Source: a virus. From it: a stretch of 30,270 nt of DNA. Of the stretch, positions 6,593 to 14,596 are shown in pieces. Both the position numbers and the translations under genes were made by a program. The stretch's first letter is position 1. The number at the start of each line of letters is the position of its first letter. Below the pieces are notes generated by a model that was given only the letters and a program-made list of their open reading frames with translations, was not told the DNA's origin and did not search any database. The stretch is taken from positions 1 to 30,270 of the IMG/VR virus record IMGVR_UViG_3300044715_000645; one strand, given 5' to 3'.

Positions 6593-7585
6593 ATGCAAAT
6601 TAACGATTTAAATCAACGTATGACTAGTTCAAAACTAAACGAAAGTTTAGTTAAAAACTTTGGTTATAAAATACAATTAGAAAACTTTACAGATGCACAA
6701 CTTGAAGATGCACGTAACAAATTACGCACTAAAATTAGTCAATTTGAAATGAACGAAAGTTATAGCACTGTAGTTGAAAATACTGACTATCAAAAAACTC
6801 GCATGTTTCTTGACGTAGTTAATCAAGAAATTTTTGAACGTGAAAACTGCGACGATGTAGATGTTGAAGAAGAACAACCTAAAAAGAAAAAACAAAAAAC
6901 CGACGAAGGCTATGCACAGTCTAGATTACGTCAACGTGCTGAAAAACTGTCAGTTCCAGAAAGCTGGATTAACAGTGCAATCCGTAGAATTTCATTAGGC
7001 GAATCAGATCGTCGTGAATTGTCTGCAGAATTAAAAACACGTTATGATTTAAACGAATCACAAGCTAGTTGGATTTTGTTAGAAGACGAAGAAAAACGTG
7101 CAGATGTAATTATTCAAACACGTGACATTGTTCAACGTATCACTGGTTGGTTAGAAGATGTTGCTGCTATGCGTTCAGAACAATTTTTAGAGCTAGTAGA
7201 CGACATTAAACGTGTTGCAGGTCCAGAAGTTGCACAACAATACGATGCAGTAGTTAGACCTGCAATGGATGGTATTTACTCGGCATTAGAACAATCACGT
7301 CAAGGCTTAAACCAAGGACTAGCTATTGTAGCAGGTGACGAACCTGAAATGTTAGGTGCTCCAGTTGAAGGCGAAACTGCGCAAGTAGGCGTAGCTCCTA
7401 CAGGTAGCGAAAACTTAGATCTTGGTGGTCCAGAAGGAATGCCAGGTGCAGGTGCTCCTACAGCAGGCCCAGAAGCAGGCCCAGAAGCAGGCGGAATTCC
7501 TCCATCTGATGCAGGACGTATGAAACGCGAAAGTATCGAATATAGCCGTAAATTAGGAATGATGTTAAGCTCAAAAAAAAAATAA
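6593..7585 (+). CDS. T4-like phage structural-type protein (330 aa)
   Basis: 330 aa. The N-terminal 90 residues (KLNESLVKNFGYKIQLENFTDAQLEDARNKLRTKISQFEMNES...YQKTRMFLDVVNQEIFE) match a region I recall from conserved virion-associated proteins of T4-like cyanophages. A Lys/Glu-rich linker follows (EEEQPKKKKQKTDEG), then a helical domain (about 105-215), a Pro/Gly/Ala-rich tail (about 245-305) and a basic C-terminus. An exact late promoter lies 30 bp upstream. A possible L-x-E prohead-protease-like site occurs near residue 17 (KLNES). It is probably a virion or scaffold-associated protein. Its stop overlaps the next start (TAATG). Confidence 0.65.
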   Translation: MQINDLNQRMTSSKLNESLVKNFGYKIQLENFTDAQLEDARNKLRTKISQFEMNESYSTVVENTDYQKTRMFLDVVNQEIFERENCDDVDVEEEQPKKKKQKTDEGYAQSRLRQRAEKLSVPESWINSAIRRISLGESDRRELSAELKTRYDLNESQASWILLEDEEKRADVIIQTRDIVQRITGWLEDVAAMRSEQFLELVDDIKRVAGPEVAQQYDAVVRPAMDGIYSALEQSRQGLNQGLAIVAGDEPEMLGAPVEGETAQVGVAPTGSENLDLGGPEGMPGAGAPTAGPEAGPEAGGIPPSDAGRMKRESIEYSRKLGMMLSSKKK

Positions 7586-7920
7586 TGGAAACCATTGATC
7601 CGTTGATTAGTACACTGCATTTATTACAATCTGCAGCAAATAATCAAGAGTGTGCATCTAAACAAAGTTGGGATGTCCTTAGTAAAGAATGCAATACACA
7701 AGGTGGTGGGCATATTGATAAAGAAAGCTTTGAAGCAAGATGGGAAGAAGATTCACAGCTTGCAGTTCCAACTTTACCAGAATTAGTTGCTAGTTATGAC
7801 GACTTTGGCATAACAATTAAAACAGATACTGCAATTCAAGAACCGATCCCTCAGCAAACTGACACTGAGAGTAAATGGTCTAAAAAAGCTAGAATTGGTA
7901 CTAGAAAACATAAAGATTAG
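7585..7920 (+). CDS. Hypothetical protein (111 aa)
   Basis: 111 aa with an acidic helical middle and a basic C-terminus (SKWSKKARIGTRKHKD). It starts at a TAATG overlap with the 330-aa gene, so it is likely co-expressed from the late promoter at 6556. No domain, signal peptide or membrane segment is visible. Its TAG stop abuts the -35 box of the next promoter, marking a boundary between a late operon and an early-type gene. Confidence 0.6.
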   Translation: METIDPLISTLHLLQSAANNQECASKQSWDVLSKECNTQGGGHIDKESFEARWEEDSQLAVPTLPELVASYDDFGITIKTDTAIQEPIPQQTDTESKWSKKARIGTRKHKD

Positions 7921-7949
7921 TTGACATTTATAACATAATGTATTATAAT
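7921..7949 (+). promoter_or_regulatory. Consensus sigma70 promoter
   Basis: TTGACA (7921-7926), 17-bp spacer, TATAAT (7944-7949): a perfect bacterial housekeeping promoter. The expected start (about 7956) falls on the A of the ATG of the exonuclease gene, so the transcript may be leaderless. Confidence 0.85.
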
Positions 7950-7955
7950 TATGTT

Positions 7956-8675
7956 ATGAAACTACTAATAGAAAAATACCAATATACACCAATAAACAGA
8001 CAATCCGTTGAGGGCAAGAGATTATATTCTTGCCCCGATGGTTCAAAAGTTCCCTCAGTAACAACAATCCTTTCAGCAACTAAACCCGAAGAAGATAAAG
8101 CTGCACTACAAGCATGGCGTAAAGCTGTTGGCTATGAAAAAGCACAACAAATTACAACTGAAGCTGCTAGTCGTGGCACTCGTATGCATAAATTTTTGGA
8201 AGATTTTGTTGAACAAGGTTATATAAACGAAGCAGGATCTAATCCATACAGTCAGCAAAGTCATAAGATGGCTCAACACATTATAGATCATGGATTAAAA
8301 CATGTCAACGAAGTATGGGGTAATGAAGTTGCATTGTATTATCCCGGGTTATATGCTGGCACTACAGACGCTGTAGGTTTACATTTAGGCGAACCTGCTA
8401 TTATTGATTATAAACAATCTAACAAACCTAAAAAACGCGAATACATAGAAGACTATTATCTCCAACTAGCTGCATACGCCATTGCACATAATCATATACA
8501 CAACACTTCTATACAAAAAGGCGTTGTGCTTATGTGTGTTAAACCACCTGAACTTTCACCATGGGTATGGGGTGAACCACAATATCAAGAGTTCATATTA
8601 GAAGGTAGTGAATTTAACAAATATGTTAATAAATGGTGGGATCGGGTGGATGCATATTACAGTATGAACGGATAA
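7956..8675 (+). CDS. RecB/Cas4-like PD-(D/E)XK exonuclease
   Basis: 239 aa from ATG 7956. The sequence has the RecB-type nuclease order: RGTRMHKF (74-80, with H78), E124 in WGNEVAL, TTDAVG (D138), IIDYK (D151-x-K153) and LQLAAY (Q170...Y174). This is the metal-binding core of PD-(D/E)XK exonucleases, similar to phage recombination/repair exonucleases and mitochondrial MGME1. It probably trims DNA ends during replication, recombination or host DNA breakdown. An earlier in-frame ATG (7938) overlaps the -10 box and has no Shine-Dalgarno sequence, so ATG 7956 is preferred. It is transcribed from its own consensus sigma70 promoter, unlike the late genes around it. Confidence 0.85.
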   Translation: MKLLIEKYQYTPINRQSVEGKRLYSCPDGSKVPSVTTILSATKPEEDKAALQAWRKAVGYEKAQQITTEAASRGTRMHKFLEDFVEQGYINEAGSNPYSQQSHKMAQHIIDHGLKHVNEVWGNEVALYYPGLYAGTTDAVGLHLGEPAIIDYKQSNKPKKREYIEDYYLQLAAYAIAHNHIHNTSIQKGVVLMCVKPPELSPWVWGEPQYQEFILEGSEFNKYVNKWWDRVDAYYSMNG

Positions 8676-8678
8676 ATA
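8671..8678 (+). promoter_or_regulatory. T4-type late promoter (GATAAATA)
   Basis: GATAAATA followed by C, with a predicted start near 8684. It is ahead of GGAG and the ATG at 8697, and overlaps the stop of the exonuclease gene. Confidence 0.6.
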
Positions 8679-8696
8679 CAACAAACGGAGATTATT

Positions 8697-9110
8697 ATGG
8701 CAACAGTTACAAGAGTAAATGGTTCATCAACTACAGTTGGAACCTTATACAATCAAAATGCAAATTTATACATTATTCAAGTTAAGAATACAAGTAATGC
8801 TAACATTAACTTACAATTAGAAGATAGTACAGATAGCGACAATGGCGGTGCAGACGTTGCATTAGTTAATGGTACAGTTGAATACATTGTTAAAGAAATT
8901 AGTCCATTAGCATGGTTTACACCTGCTGCATCAGCTGGTTACATTTATGTAGTTATGGATAAAGCAATTAACAGTGCTGCTGAACTACAAACACGTATTC
9001 GTAGAATTGGATTAAAAGCTGATGGTACAACGTCAGTTGGCCCAAATGCAGTTGACATTAGTGGAACTACAGTTGTTGATGCAGTTACAGTTACATTTGC
9101 ATTAGTATAA
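8697..9110 (+). CDS. Small late virion-type protein
   Basis: 137 aa, beta-rich, Thr/Val/Asn/Ala-rich, with few aromatic or catalytic residues. It opens MATVTRVNGSSTTVGTLYNQNANLYIIQVKN. It is monocistronic: late promoter and good SD upstream, rho-independent terminator just after the stop. That layout matches the 164-aa protein at 3319 and suggests another abundant small structural subunit, perhaps fibre- or head-associated. There is no clear family, and its virion location is unknown. Confidence 0.6.
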   Translation: MATVTRVNGSSTTVGTLYNQNANLYIIQVKNTSNANINLQLEDSTDSDNGGADVALVNGTVEYIVKEISPLAWFTPAASAGYIYVVMDKAINSAAELQTRIRRIGLKADGTTSVGPNAVDISGTTVVDAVTVTFALV

Positions 9111-9115
9111 CAAAC

Positions 9116-9140
9116 AGCCCTAGTAAACTAGGGCTTTTTT
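9116..9140 (+). terminator. Rho-independent terminator
   Basis: AGCCCTAG (9116-9123), loop TAAA, CTAGGGCT (9128-9135), then a T run through 9140. It is a perfect 8-bp stem and ends the 137-aa gene transcript. Confidence 0.93.
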
Positions 9141-9153
9141 ATGGGTGAAAAGT

Positions 9154-9161
9154 CATAAATA
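9154..9161 (+). promoter_or_regulatory. T4-type late promoter (CATAAATA)
   Basis: CATAAATA lies 20 bp ahead of the tailspike ATG. The predicted start is near 9167, giving a short leader that contains AGAGGA. Confidence 0.6.
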
Positions 9162-9181
9162 TAACATAAGAGGATATATTA

Positions 9182-10702
9182 ATGGCAGTGTTCCAAATTT
9201 CAAAAATTCAAGTACGTCGAGGATCAAAAGATAGTTTACCGCAGCTTTCATCGGGCGAGTTAGGCTGGGCAATTGATGAAAGACAACTGTTTATTGGCAA
9301 CGGATCAGTTAGTGACGGTGCTCCGGCTGTAGGAAACACTAAAGTATTAACCGAACACGATTTATCAACAAGTCTAATTCAAACATTACAATATACATAC
9401 GATTCAGATGCAACTGATGGATCATTACAAGGTAAATTAGCAGAAAATGTTTCATCAAAAGACTTTGGAACTAAAGGTAACGGTATTACAGATGATACTA
9501 CTTCATTCCAAACTGCAATCAATACGTTGTTTAACAATACTACAAATCCTGCAACTGGCAGCGGTGGTGACAACGTTAAAGCGCGGGTAACTCTTTCAAT
9601 TCCACCTGGGATATATAAAATCTCCGGATCAATTATTGTACCAAGTTATGCAACCATTATTGGTGCAGGTATTGATAAAACAATCTTTAACTATGTGCCT
9701 GACCCTAGCAGTACTACCCCCGGAACTGCATTTATTACTACTGCAGATGAGGTTACCCATGATATCGTAATATCAGATTTAACCATAACTACAACTAGTA
9801 ATCTTGCATCTACTTTATTAAATTTACATTCTACTAATAGTATATTTACTAACTTAAAACTATTTGGTAGTCGCACTTCTACAAATTTAAGTGTTGAGAG
9901 CAAAGGTATAAAAATATTAGAAGATTCAGAAAATCTTATATTTGAAAATATAAATATCAGCAATGTGTGTTTTGCAGTAGATGCAAGACAACGTGTAACA
10001 AATTTAAAATTTAACAATGGATACTTTGATTCAATTGGATACGGATTAGTATTAGGTAACATTACTACTGGATTCGCTAACGAAAATCAAATTACTAATA
10101 TTAAATTTATAAACGTTACTGCAAATGCAATCCTTATAACTAAGGGTACTAAAAACTATGTTAATAATTGCATTATGACACATGTTGGTAACGATCAAGA
10201 TGACGTACAGGCTAGATACCCGCAAGTATATTTTGCAAATTTCGGAAATGTATGCACAAATTTAAAATCAAATCGCGGGTCAACTACTAGTAATACTACT
10301 CGATATGTTCCAGAAGTTGCAGGGTTTGGCGAGTATAGCAGTAGCACGTTTACTACAGAACTAGTTGATAATGTTGCATGGCATGATATTTGCAGACTGC
10401 CATTTAATATTTCAAGTTTAGGAACTGGTACTATACCTGTATCATACAAGATTACATATTTTTATAAATGCGATTCTTATGTTAGATCCGGAGTTATATC
10501 ATTTGCTGCTGATACTACACATCTTGTTAATTCTGAAATTAGTATATCTGACGACTTTACTGTCTCAGGAAACGATGATAATGCATTGTTGCTAGACTTT
10601 TTAGCAAGTATAAATTATCAATCAATAACTATTTCAGCACGTAATATGGCGGCAACGTCAACATTACGTCAACTAACATATTCGTACGTTGCATCATTCT
10701 AA
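9182..10702 (+). CDS. Beta-helix tailspike/tail fibre with pectate-lyase-type N-region
   Basis: 506 aa. Residues 6-41 (KIQVRRGSKDSLPQLSSGELGWAIDERQLFIGNG, split across strands) form the short virion-attachment module seen at the start of many phage fibres and tropism-determinant proteins. From about 91, VSSKDFGTKGNGITDDTTSFQTAI is the start of a pectate-lyase-3-type right-handed beta-helix. Parallel coil-like repeats run to about 390, and a beta-rich C-terminal domain follows. Such spikes bind and often cleave host surface polysaccharide. No catalytic pair can be assigned. A related attachment module occurs at the start of the 1097-aa fibre (20275), implying that both plug into a similar site. 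It is followed by a structured terminator. Confidence 0.85.
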   Translation: MAVFQISKIQVRRGSKDSLPQLSSGELGWAIDERQLFIGNGSVSDGAPAVGNTKVLTEHDLSTSLIQTLQYTYDSDATDGSLQGKLAENVSSKDFGTKGNGITDDTTSFQTAINTLFNNTTNPATGSGGDNVKARVTLSIPPGIYKISGSIIVPSYATIIGAGIDKTIFNYVPDPSSTTPGTAFITTADEVTHDIVISDLTITTTSNLASTLLNLHSTNSIFTNLKLFGSRTSTNLSVESKGIKILEDSENLIFENINISNVCFAVDARQRVTNLKFNNGYFDSIGYGLVLGNITTGFANENQITNIKFINVTANAILITKGTKNYVNNCIMTHVGNDQDDVQARYPQVYFANFGNVCTNLKSNRGSTTSNTTRYVPEVAGFGEYSSSTFTTELVDNVAWHDICRLPFNISSLGTGTIPVSYKITYFYKCDSYVRSGVISFAADTTHLVNSEISISDDFTVSGNDDNALLLDFLASINYQSITISARNMAATSTLRQLTYSYVASF

Positions 10703-10710
10703 CCATAACT

Positions 10711-10774
10711 GTAGACTTATCAGGAAAAAGAACGTATAATTACGTTAAATGATAAGAGATAAGTCTACTTTTTT
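10711..10774 (+). terminator. Terminator with nested hairpin
   Basis: GTAGACTTATC (10711-10721) pairs perfectly with GATAAGTCTAC (10758-10768), followed by TTTTTT. Inside the 36-nt loop lies a second hairpin, AACGTA (10731-10736), TAAT, TACGTT (10741-10746). This is far larger than the other terminators here and separates the tailspike gene from nrdA. The remaining ~100 bp to nrdA are AT-rich and hold only the late-promoter-like element. Confidence 0.8.
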
Positions 10775-10846
10775 ACACCTTATATCTCATTGTTTTATAT
10801 AGTATTTCTTTTCAATCTAATTCTATTTTTAGAGAATAGTCTGCCA

Positions 10847-10854
10847 AATAAATA
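10847..10854 (+). promoter_or_regulatory. Late-type promoter ahead of nrdA (AATAAATA)
   Basis: AATAAATA followed by CT lies 25 bp upstream of the nrdA ATG. Only a weak SD-like AGAAGTG is present. A late-type element for a nucleotide-metabolism cluster is unexpected, so it may be an added late source or a chance match. Confidence 0.4.
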
Positions 10855-10879
10855 CTAACCTAACCAGAAGTGAAATTAT

Positions 10880-13195
10880 ATGAATAAAATAACAGTAACA
10901 AAAAGAAATGGCACTCAAGTAGAGCTTACGATTGATAAATGGCAGGCACAAATTGCAAAGATTTGTAGCGGAATTGCCGATGTAAGTCAGTCTATGATTG
11001 AAATTAAAAGTCAGCCACAATTTTACGATAATATTACTACATCCGAAATTGACGAAATTACACTACGGGCAATCGTTAACTTAATTGATGTTGATGCTAA
11101 CCCAGATGTAGGTCATACTAATTACCAATACGTTGCAGGCAAACAACGGTTGTCTATGCTACGTAAAGATGTATACGGACAATACGAGCCGCCACATCTA
11201 TATACAATTGTTCAAAAGAACATTGAAGTTGGTCTATACACTCCAGAATTACTAGAATGGTATACTGTAGACGAATGGACCAAAATGAATGACATGCTTG
11301 ATCATTCAAAAGACGAAACTTATTCATTTGCTGCTATTGAGCAGTTAATTGAAAAATACTTAGTACGTAATCGTTCTACTAAAGACATTTACGAAACACC
11401 ACAGATTAGATATATAATTGCAGCTGCAACTGTGTTCCATAGGGAAGAACCAACTGCAGCTAGAATGAAATTTATAAAGGAATATTACAATGCGGCGTCT
11501 GATGGTTTATTTACTCTTGCTACTCCTGTTCTTGCTGGGCTCGGAACTCCAACTAAACAATTTAGCAGCTGTGTTCTCATACGCAGTGATGACGATTTGG
11601 ATTCTATATTTGCTAGTGGCGAGATGATGGCAAAATATGCTAGCAAACGCGCTGGCATAGGTTTAGAAATTGGACGTGTACGCGCATTAGGAAGTCCTAT
11701 ACGCGGTGGTGAAATTATGCACACAGGTATGATTCCATTTTTAAAGAAATGGTTTGGTGACTTACGTTGCTGTTCACAAGGTGGAATTAGAAATGCTAGT
11801 GCTACTGTGACATATCCAATTTGGCATTATCAGTTTGATGACTTAATTGTACTTAAGAACAATCAAGGCACAGACGAAACACGGGTACGCCATTTAGACT
11901 ACAGTGTAGTATTAAGTGCATTCTTTTGGCGTAGATTTAAAAACAAAGAAAACATAACATTTTTTGATCCTAATGAAGTTCCAGACTTATACGAAGCGTT
12001 TTACACTGATACAGCTCTCTTTGAAAAACTGTACCTACAGTATGAAAAAAATACAGGAGTTCGGAAGAAGACCATGTCTGCGGAAGAAGTATTCAAAGGA
12101 GGACTCCTAAAAGAACGAACTGACACCGGGCGCATCTACTTAGTCTTTATAGATAACGTAATTAAGCAAGGACCGTTTGATCCATTATGGCATACAATTT
12201 ATCAAAGTAATTTATGTCAAGAGATTTTACTTCCGACCAAAGCATTTAAGCGTTTAGATGATCCAGCTGGCCGAATTGCATTATGTACACTAGGTAGTAT
12301 CAATTGGGGAGCTTTCCGTAACCCAGAAGATATGCGTAGAGCTTGCCGTATCTTACATCGTAGTTTAAACAACATACTAGACTACCAAGATTTCTTATCT
12401 GTACACAGTAGTGAAAGTAATCAAGAAATACGTCCATTAGGTATCGGTGTTACTAACTTAGCATACTGGCATGCAAAACGCAACTTTAAATACGGCGATG
12501 CAGATGCATTAACTGAAGTTAAAAGTTGGATAGAACATCAAACATTCTTCCTAACAGAAATGTCAGTTGAATTAGCTAAAGAACGTGGTGCATGTAGAGA
12601 CAGTGCTAAAACACGGTACGGACAGGGTATTTTTCCGTGGGAATTACGTGCAGACGGAGTTAATGAATTAACTGACTTTACTCCAGAACTTGATTGGGAA
12701 CCATTGCGTGCTGATATGAAAGAGTACGGTGTACGTAATGCTACAGTAGGTGCTATTGCTCCAGTTGAAAGTTCTAGTGTAGTGATTAACTCAACTAACG
12801 GCATTGCAATGCCAATGCATTTAATACAAACTAAAGAATCTAAATCAGGTTCACTTACACAAGTAGTTCCGGAATATCATAAGTTGAAAAACAAATATCA
12901 GCTTATGTGGGATCAAACTGATTGCGTAGGTTATTTAAAAACTGCTGCAGTATTAGCTGCATACATTGATCAATCTATTAGTACTGATACTTTTTACAAC
13001 CCTGCACACTTTGAAGGTAGAAAAGTACCAACTACACTAATTGCTAAGAACTTAATGTTAGGACTTAAATGGGGGATCAAAACCTTTTATTACAGCCTAG
13101 TGAATAAACAAGGTAGTAAAGAAGAAGCCGAAGTTGATTTACCTAGTGCAATTATTGAAGACGATGAAGAATCCTGCGAGGCCTGTAAGCTATGA
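10880..13195 (+). CDS. nrdA: Ribonucleoside-diphosphate reductase class Ia, large subunit
   Basis: 771 aa, close to E. coli NrdA (761). It reduces ribonucleoside diphosphates to dNDPs with NrdB. An ATP-cone-like N-terminus (KRNGTQVELTIDKWQ) is present. The active-site cysteines are C231 (FSSCVLI) and C469 (ALCTLGS), with the thiyl cysteine C446 in NLCQEI beside N444 and E448. The radical-path tyrosine pair is in TFYYSLVN near the C-terminus, and the swinging reductant pair is at the end (ESCEACKL, C766 and C769). All expected residues are there, so it should be active. Its TGA overlaps the SOD start (ATGA), and nrdB lies downstream after an HNH gene. Confidence 0.97.
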   Translation: MNKITVTKRNGTQVELTIDKWQAQIAKICSGIADVSQSMIEIKSQPQFYDNITTSEIDEITLRAIVNLIDVDANPDVGHTNYQYVAGKQRLSMLRKDVYGQYEPPHLYTIVQKNIEVGLYTPELLEWYTVDEWTKMNDMLDHSKDETYSFAAIEQLIEKYLVRNRSTKDIYETPQIRYIIAAATVFHREEPTAARMKFIKEYYNAASDGLFTLATPVLAGLGTPTKQFSSCVLIRSDDDLDSIFASGEMMAKYASKRAGIGLEIGRVRALGSPIRGGEIMHTGMIPFLKKWFGDLRCCSQGGIRNASATVTYPIWHYQFDDLIVLKNNQGTDETRVRHLDYSVVLSAFFWRRFKNKENITFFDPNEVPDLYEAFYTDTALFEKLYLQYEKNTGVRKKTMSAEEVFKGGLLKERTDTGRIYLVFIDNVIKQGPFDPLWHTIYQSNLCQEILLPTKAFKRLDDPAGRIALCTLGSINWGAFRNPEDMRRACRILHRSLNNILDYQDFLSVHSSESNQEIRPLGIGVTNLAYWHAKRNFKYGDADALTEVKSWIEHQTFFLTEMSVELAKERGACRDSAKTRYGQGIFPWELRADGVNELTDFTPELDWEPLRADMKEYGVRNATVGAIAPVESSSVVINSTNGIAMPMHLIQTKESKSGSLTQVVPEYHKLKNKYQLMWDQTDCVGYLKTAAVLAAYIDQSISTDTFYNPAHFEGRKVPTTLIAKNLMLGLKWGIKTFYYSLVNKQGSKEEAEVDLPSAIIEDDEESCEACKL

Positions 13196-13743
13196 GCTAT
13201 AGTTTTATTAAGCAATTCATAACTGAAGGTAAACCTGCATCATTAAAAATAGATCCTCTACCATACGGAATGGATGATTTAAACCCTGCTATATCAAAAG
13301 CAACATTAGATTATCATTATGAACATCTTGCTAAAACATACGCAAAGCGTTATAATGCAGGTGAAGGTGATCCTGTGTTTAATGAAGCAGGTGTATTTTT
13401 ACACAATATCTTATTCCAACAATATCAAGAGTCAACTGGCAATTTAAACAAGCCAGTTGGCAAAGTTTTAGATTTAATTGAAACACATTATAAAACTTTT
13501 GATAAGTTTAAAGAAGAGTTTTTAAAAGTAGCAATGGGCATACAAGGCAGTGGTTGGGTTTATCTTGCTAAAGATGGCAAGATCAAAACAATAACTAATC
13601 ATGCTATTAAAAAAGACATTGTATTGTTAGTTGATTGGTGGGAACATTCTTACTCTCTCGATTATCAATGGGATAAAAAACGTTATCTTGAAAACCAGTG
13701 GAAGATTATAAATTGGAAACATATCAATGAATCTATGATGTAA
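13192..13743 (+). CDS. Fe/Mn superoxide dismutase with extra N-terminal tag
   Basis: 183 aa. It converts superoxide to hydrogen peroxide and oxygen. All four metal ligands are visible: H42 (LDYHYEHL), H71 (FLHNILF), D148 and H152 (VDWWEHSYSLDYQW). IQGSGWVYLAKDGK and the NQWKIINW region are also typical. The segment LPYGMDDLNPAISKATLDYHYEHL aligns with the usual SodA/SodB start, leaving about 15 extra residues: MSYSFIKQFITEGK. These resemble T4 capsid-targeting peptides with I-T-E/G as a prohead-protease site. E. coli His30, in the second sphere, is replaced (Leu). The gene is coupled to nrdA by ATGA overlap and followed by an HNH endonuclease gene. Metal preference cannot be read safely. Confidence 0.93.
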   Translation: MSYSFIKQFITEGKPASLKIDPLPYGMDDLNPAISKATLDYHYEHLAKTYAKRYNAGEGDPVFNEAGVFLHNILFQQYQESTGNLNKPVGKVLDLIETHYKTFDKFKEEFLKVAMGIQGSGWVYLAKDGKIKTITNHAIKKDIVLLVDWWEHSYSLDYQWDKKRYLENQWKIINWKHINESMM

Positions 13744-13755
13744 AGGAGCACACGC

Positions 13756-14235
13756 ATGGCTGAAACTAAAATACATAGAAAAATTTTTATTAAGAATTAC
13801 GGACCTATTCCGGAAGGATACGATATCCATCATATTGATGGTAATCATAGCAACAACACTCCTACAAACTTAAAAGCAGTATCATTACAAGAGCACTTTG
13901 ATATACACTATTCACAAGGGGATTTTGCCGCTGCAAATAGGATAGCACAACGTCTTGGATTAACAAAAGAAGAAAGAAGTAAATTGTGTGCTCTTGCTGC
14001 TATTAAGGCAAACAAGGACGGCAAATGCGGGTTTGGTCTAGGACACGCTTCTATCGCTGGAAGTATTGGCGGTAAAAAAGGTGGACAATCTGCTAAGGAA
14101 AACAAAACAGGCATATTTGCGCTAACTCCTGAACAGAATAAACAAAGACATCTGAATAGCGTAATATCAAAATTAATTAAAAACGGCAAGGCAAGTGCGT
14201 GGCCAAGAAAGGAACACGTAAACAAAAAGTTATGA
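13756..14235 (+). CDS. Free-standing HNH homing endonuclease
   Basis: 159 aa. Residues 23-51 hold the HNH core, DIHHIDGNHSNNTPTNLKAV then LQEHFDIHY (H25, H26, D28, N30, N38, H47, H51). Downstream are Gly/Lys-rich DNA-binding-like repeats (GGKKGGQSAKENKTGIFALTPEQ), typical of T4-family free-standing endonucleases. AAGGAG lies 9 bp ahead of the ATG. It sits between nrdA/SOD and nrdB, the sort of site where homing endonucleases insert in T4-like phages. Its base composition is slightly richer in G/C than its neighbours, consistent with mobility. It should nick or cut a related phage genome near its insertion site; the target is not identifiable here. Confidence 0.9.
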   Translation: MAETKIHRKIFIKNYGPIPEGYDIHHIDGNHSNNTPTNLKAVSLQEHFDIHYSQGDFAAANRIAQRLGLTKEERSKLCALAAIKANKDGKCGFGLGHASIAGSIGGKKGGQSAKENKTGIFALTPEQNKQRHLNSVISKLIKNGKASAWPRKEHVNKKL

Positions 14236-14405
14236 AACAAGTACTAGAAAAGTTACATGCAATAGACAACGGAGGCCTTCTATATTATAAGTGGAAGGCA
14301 ACTTCTTTAACTAATGCTATATTAAACAAAGTAAAAGAAATCAAACTATCAATAACAATATATTGTTTAGTGTTTTTAGCATATTTAGGTATAATTAAAA
14401 AATGA
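14232..14405 (+). CDS. Small single-span membrane protein (57 aa)
   Basis: 57 aa from ATG 14232. A basic/polar N-terminal half (KQVLEKLHAIDNGGLLYYKW) precedes one hydrophobic segment (ITIYCLVFLAYLGII) and ends KK, so a C-terminal membrane anchor is likely. The frame extends to GTG 14199 inside the HNH gene, but ATG 14232 overlaps the HNH stop and looks more natural; neither start has a strong SD. ATGA overlap links it to the next gene. No known family. Confidence 0.5.
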   Translation: MKQVLEKLHAIDNGGLLYYKWKATSLTNAILNKVKEIKLSITIYCLVFLAYLGIIKK

Positions 14406-14596
14406 AAGATAAAAAATTAGTAATATCAATGCGACATAATTTAAAGGTTGAATTACCACTTAAGCACGATGTTAACACTAACGAATGGGTAATGCGTCTT
14501 CCAGAAGAAACATTAACTGACATAACACAATATCTTGAAAGTGCGTGGTATGCACTAGACGAAAAAAGCACAATAAGGATTAAAGACGATGAGTGA
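14402..14596 (+). CDS. Small hypothetical protein (64 aa)
   Basis: 64 aa, soluble, starting MKDKKLVISMRHNLKVELPLKHD and ending in an acidic helix (RIKDDE). ATGA overlap with the gene before and an 8-bp overlap with nrdB suggest translational coupling in the nrd cluster. I recognise no family. A role with ribonucleotide reductase is only suggested by position. Confidence 0.55.
   Translation: MKDKKLVISMRHNLKVELPLKHDVNTNEWVMRLPEETLTDITQYLESAWYALDEKSTIRIKDDE

Noticed and set aside
7300-7620. 106-aa minus-strand frame, Pro/Gly-rich
   Set aside because: It is antisense to the Pro/Gly/Ala-rich C-terminus of the 330-aa gene; overlap and composition explain it.
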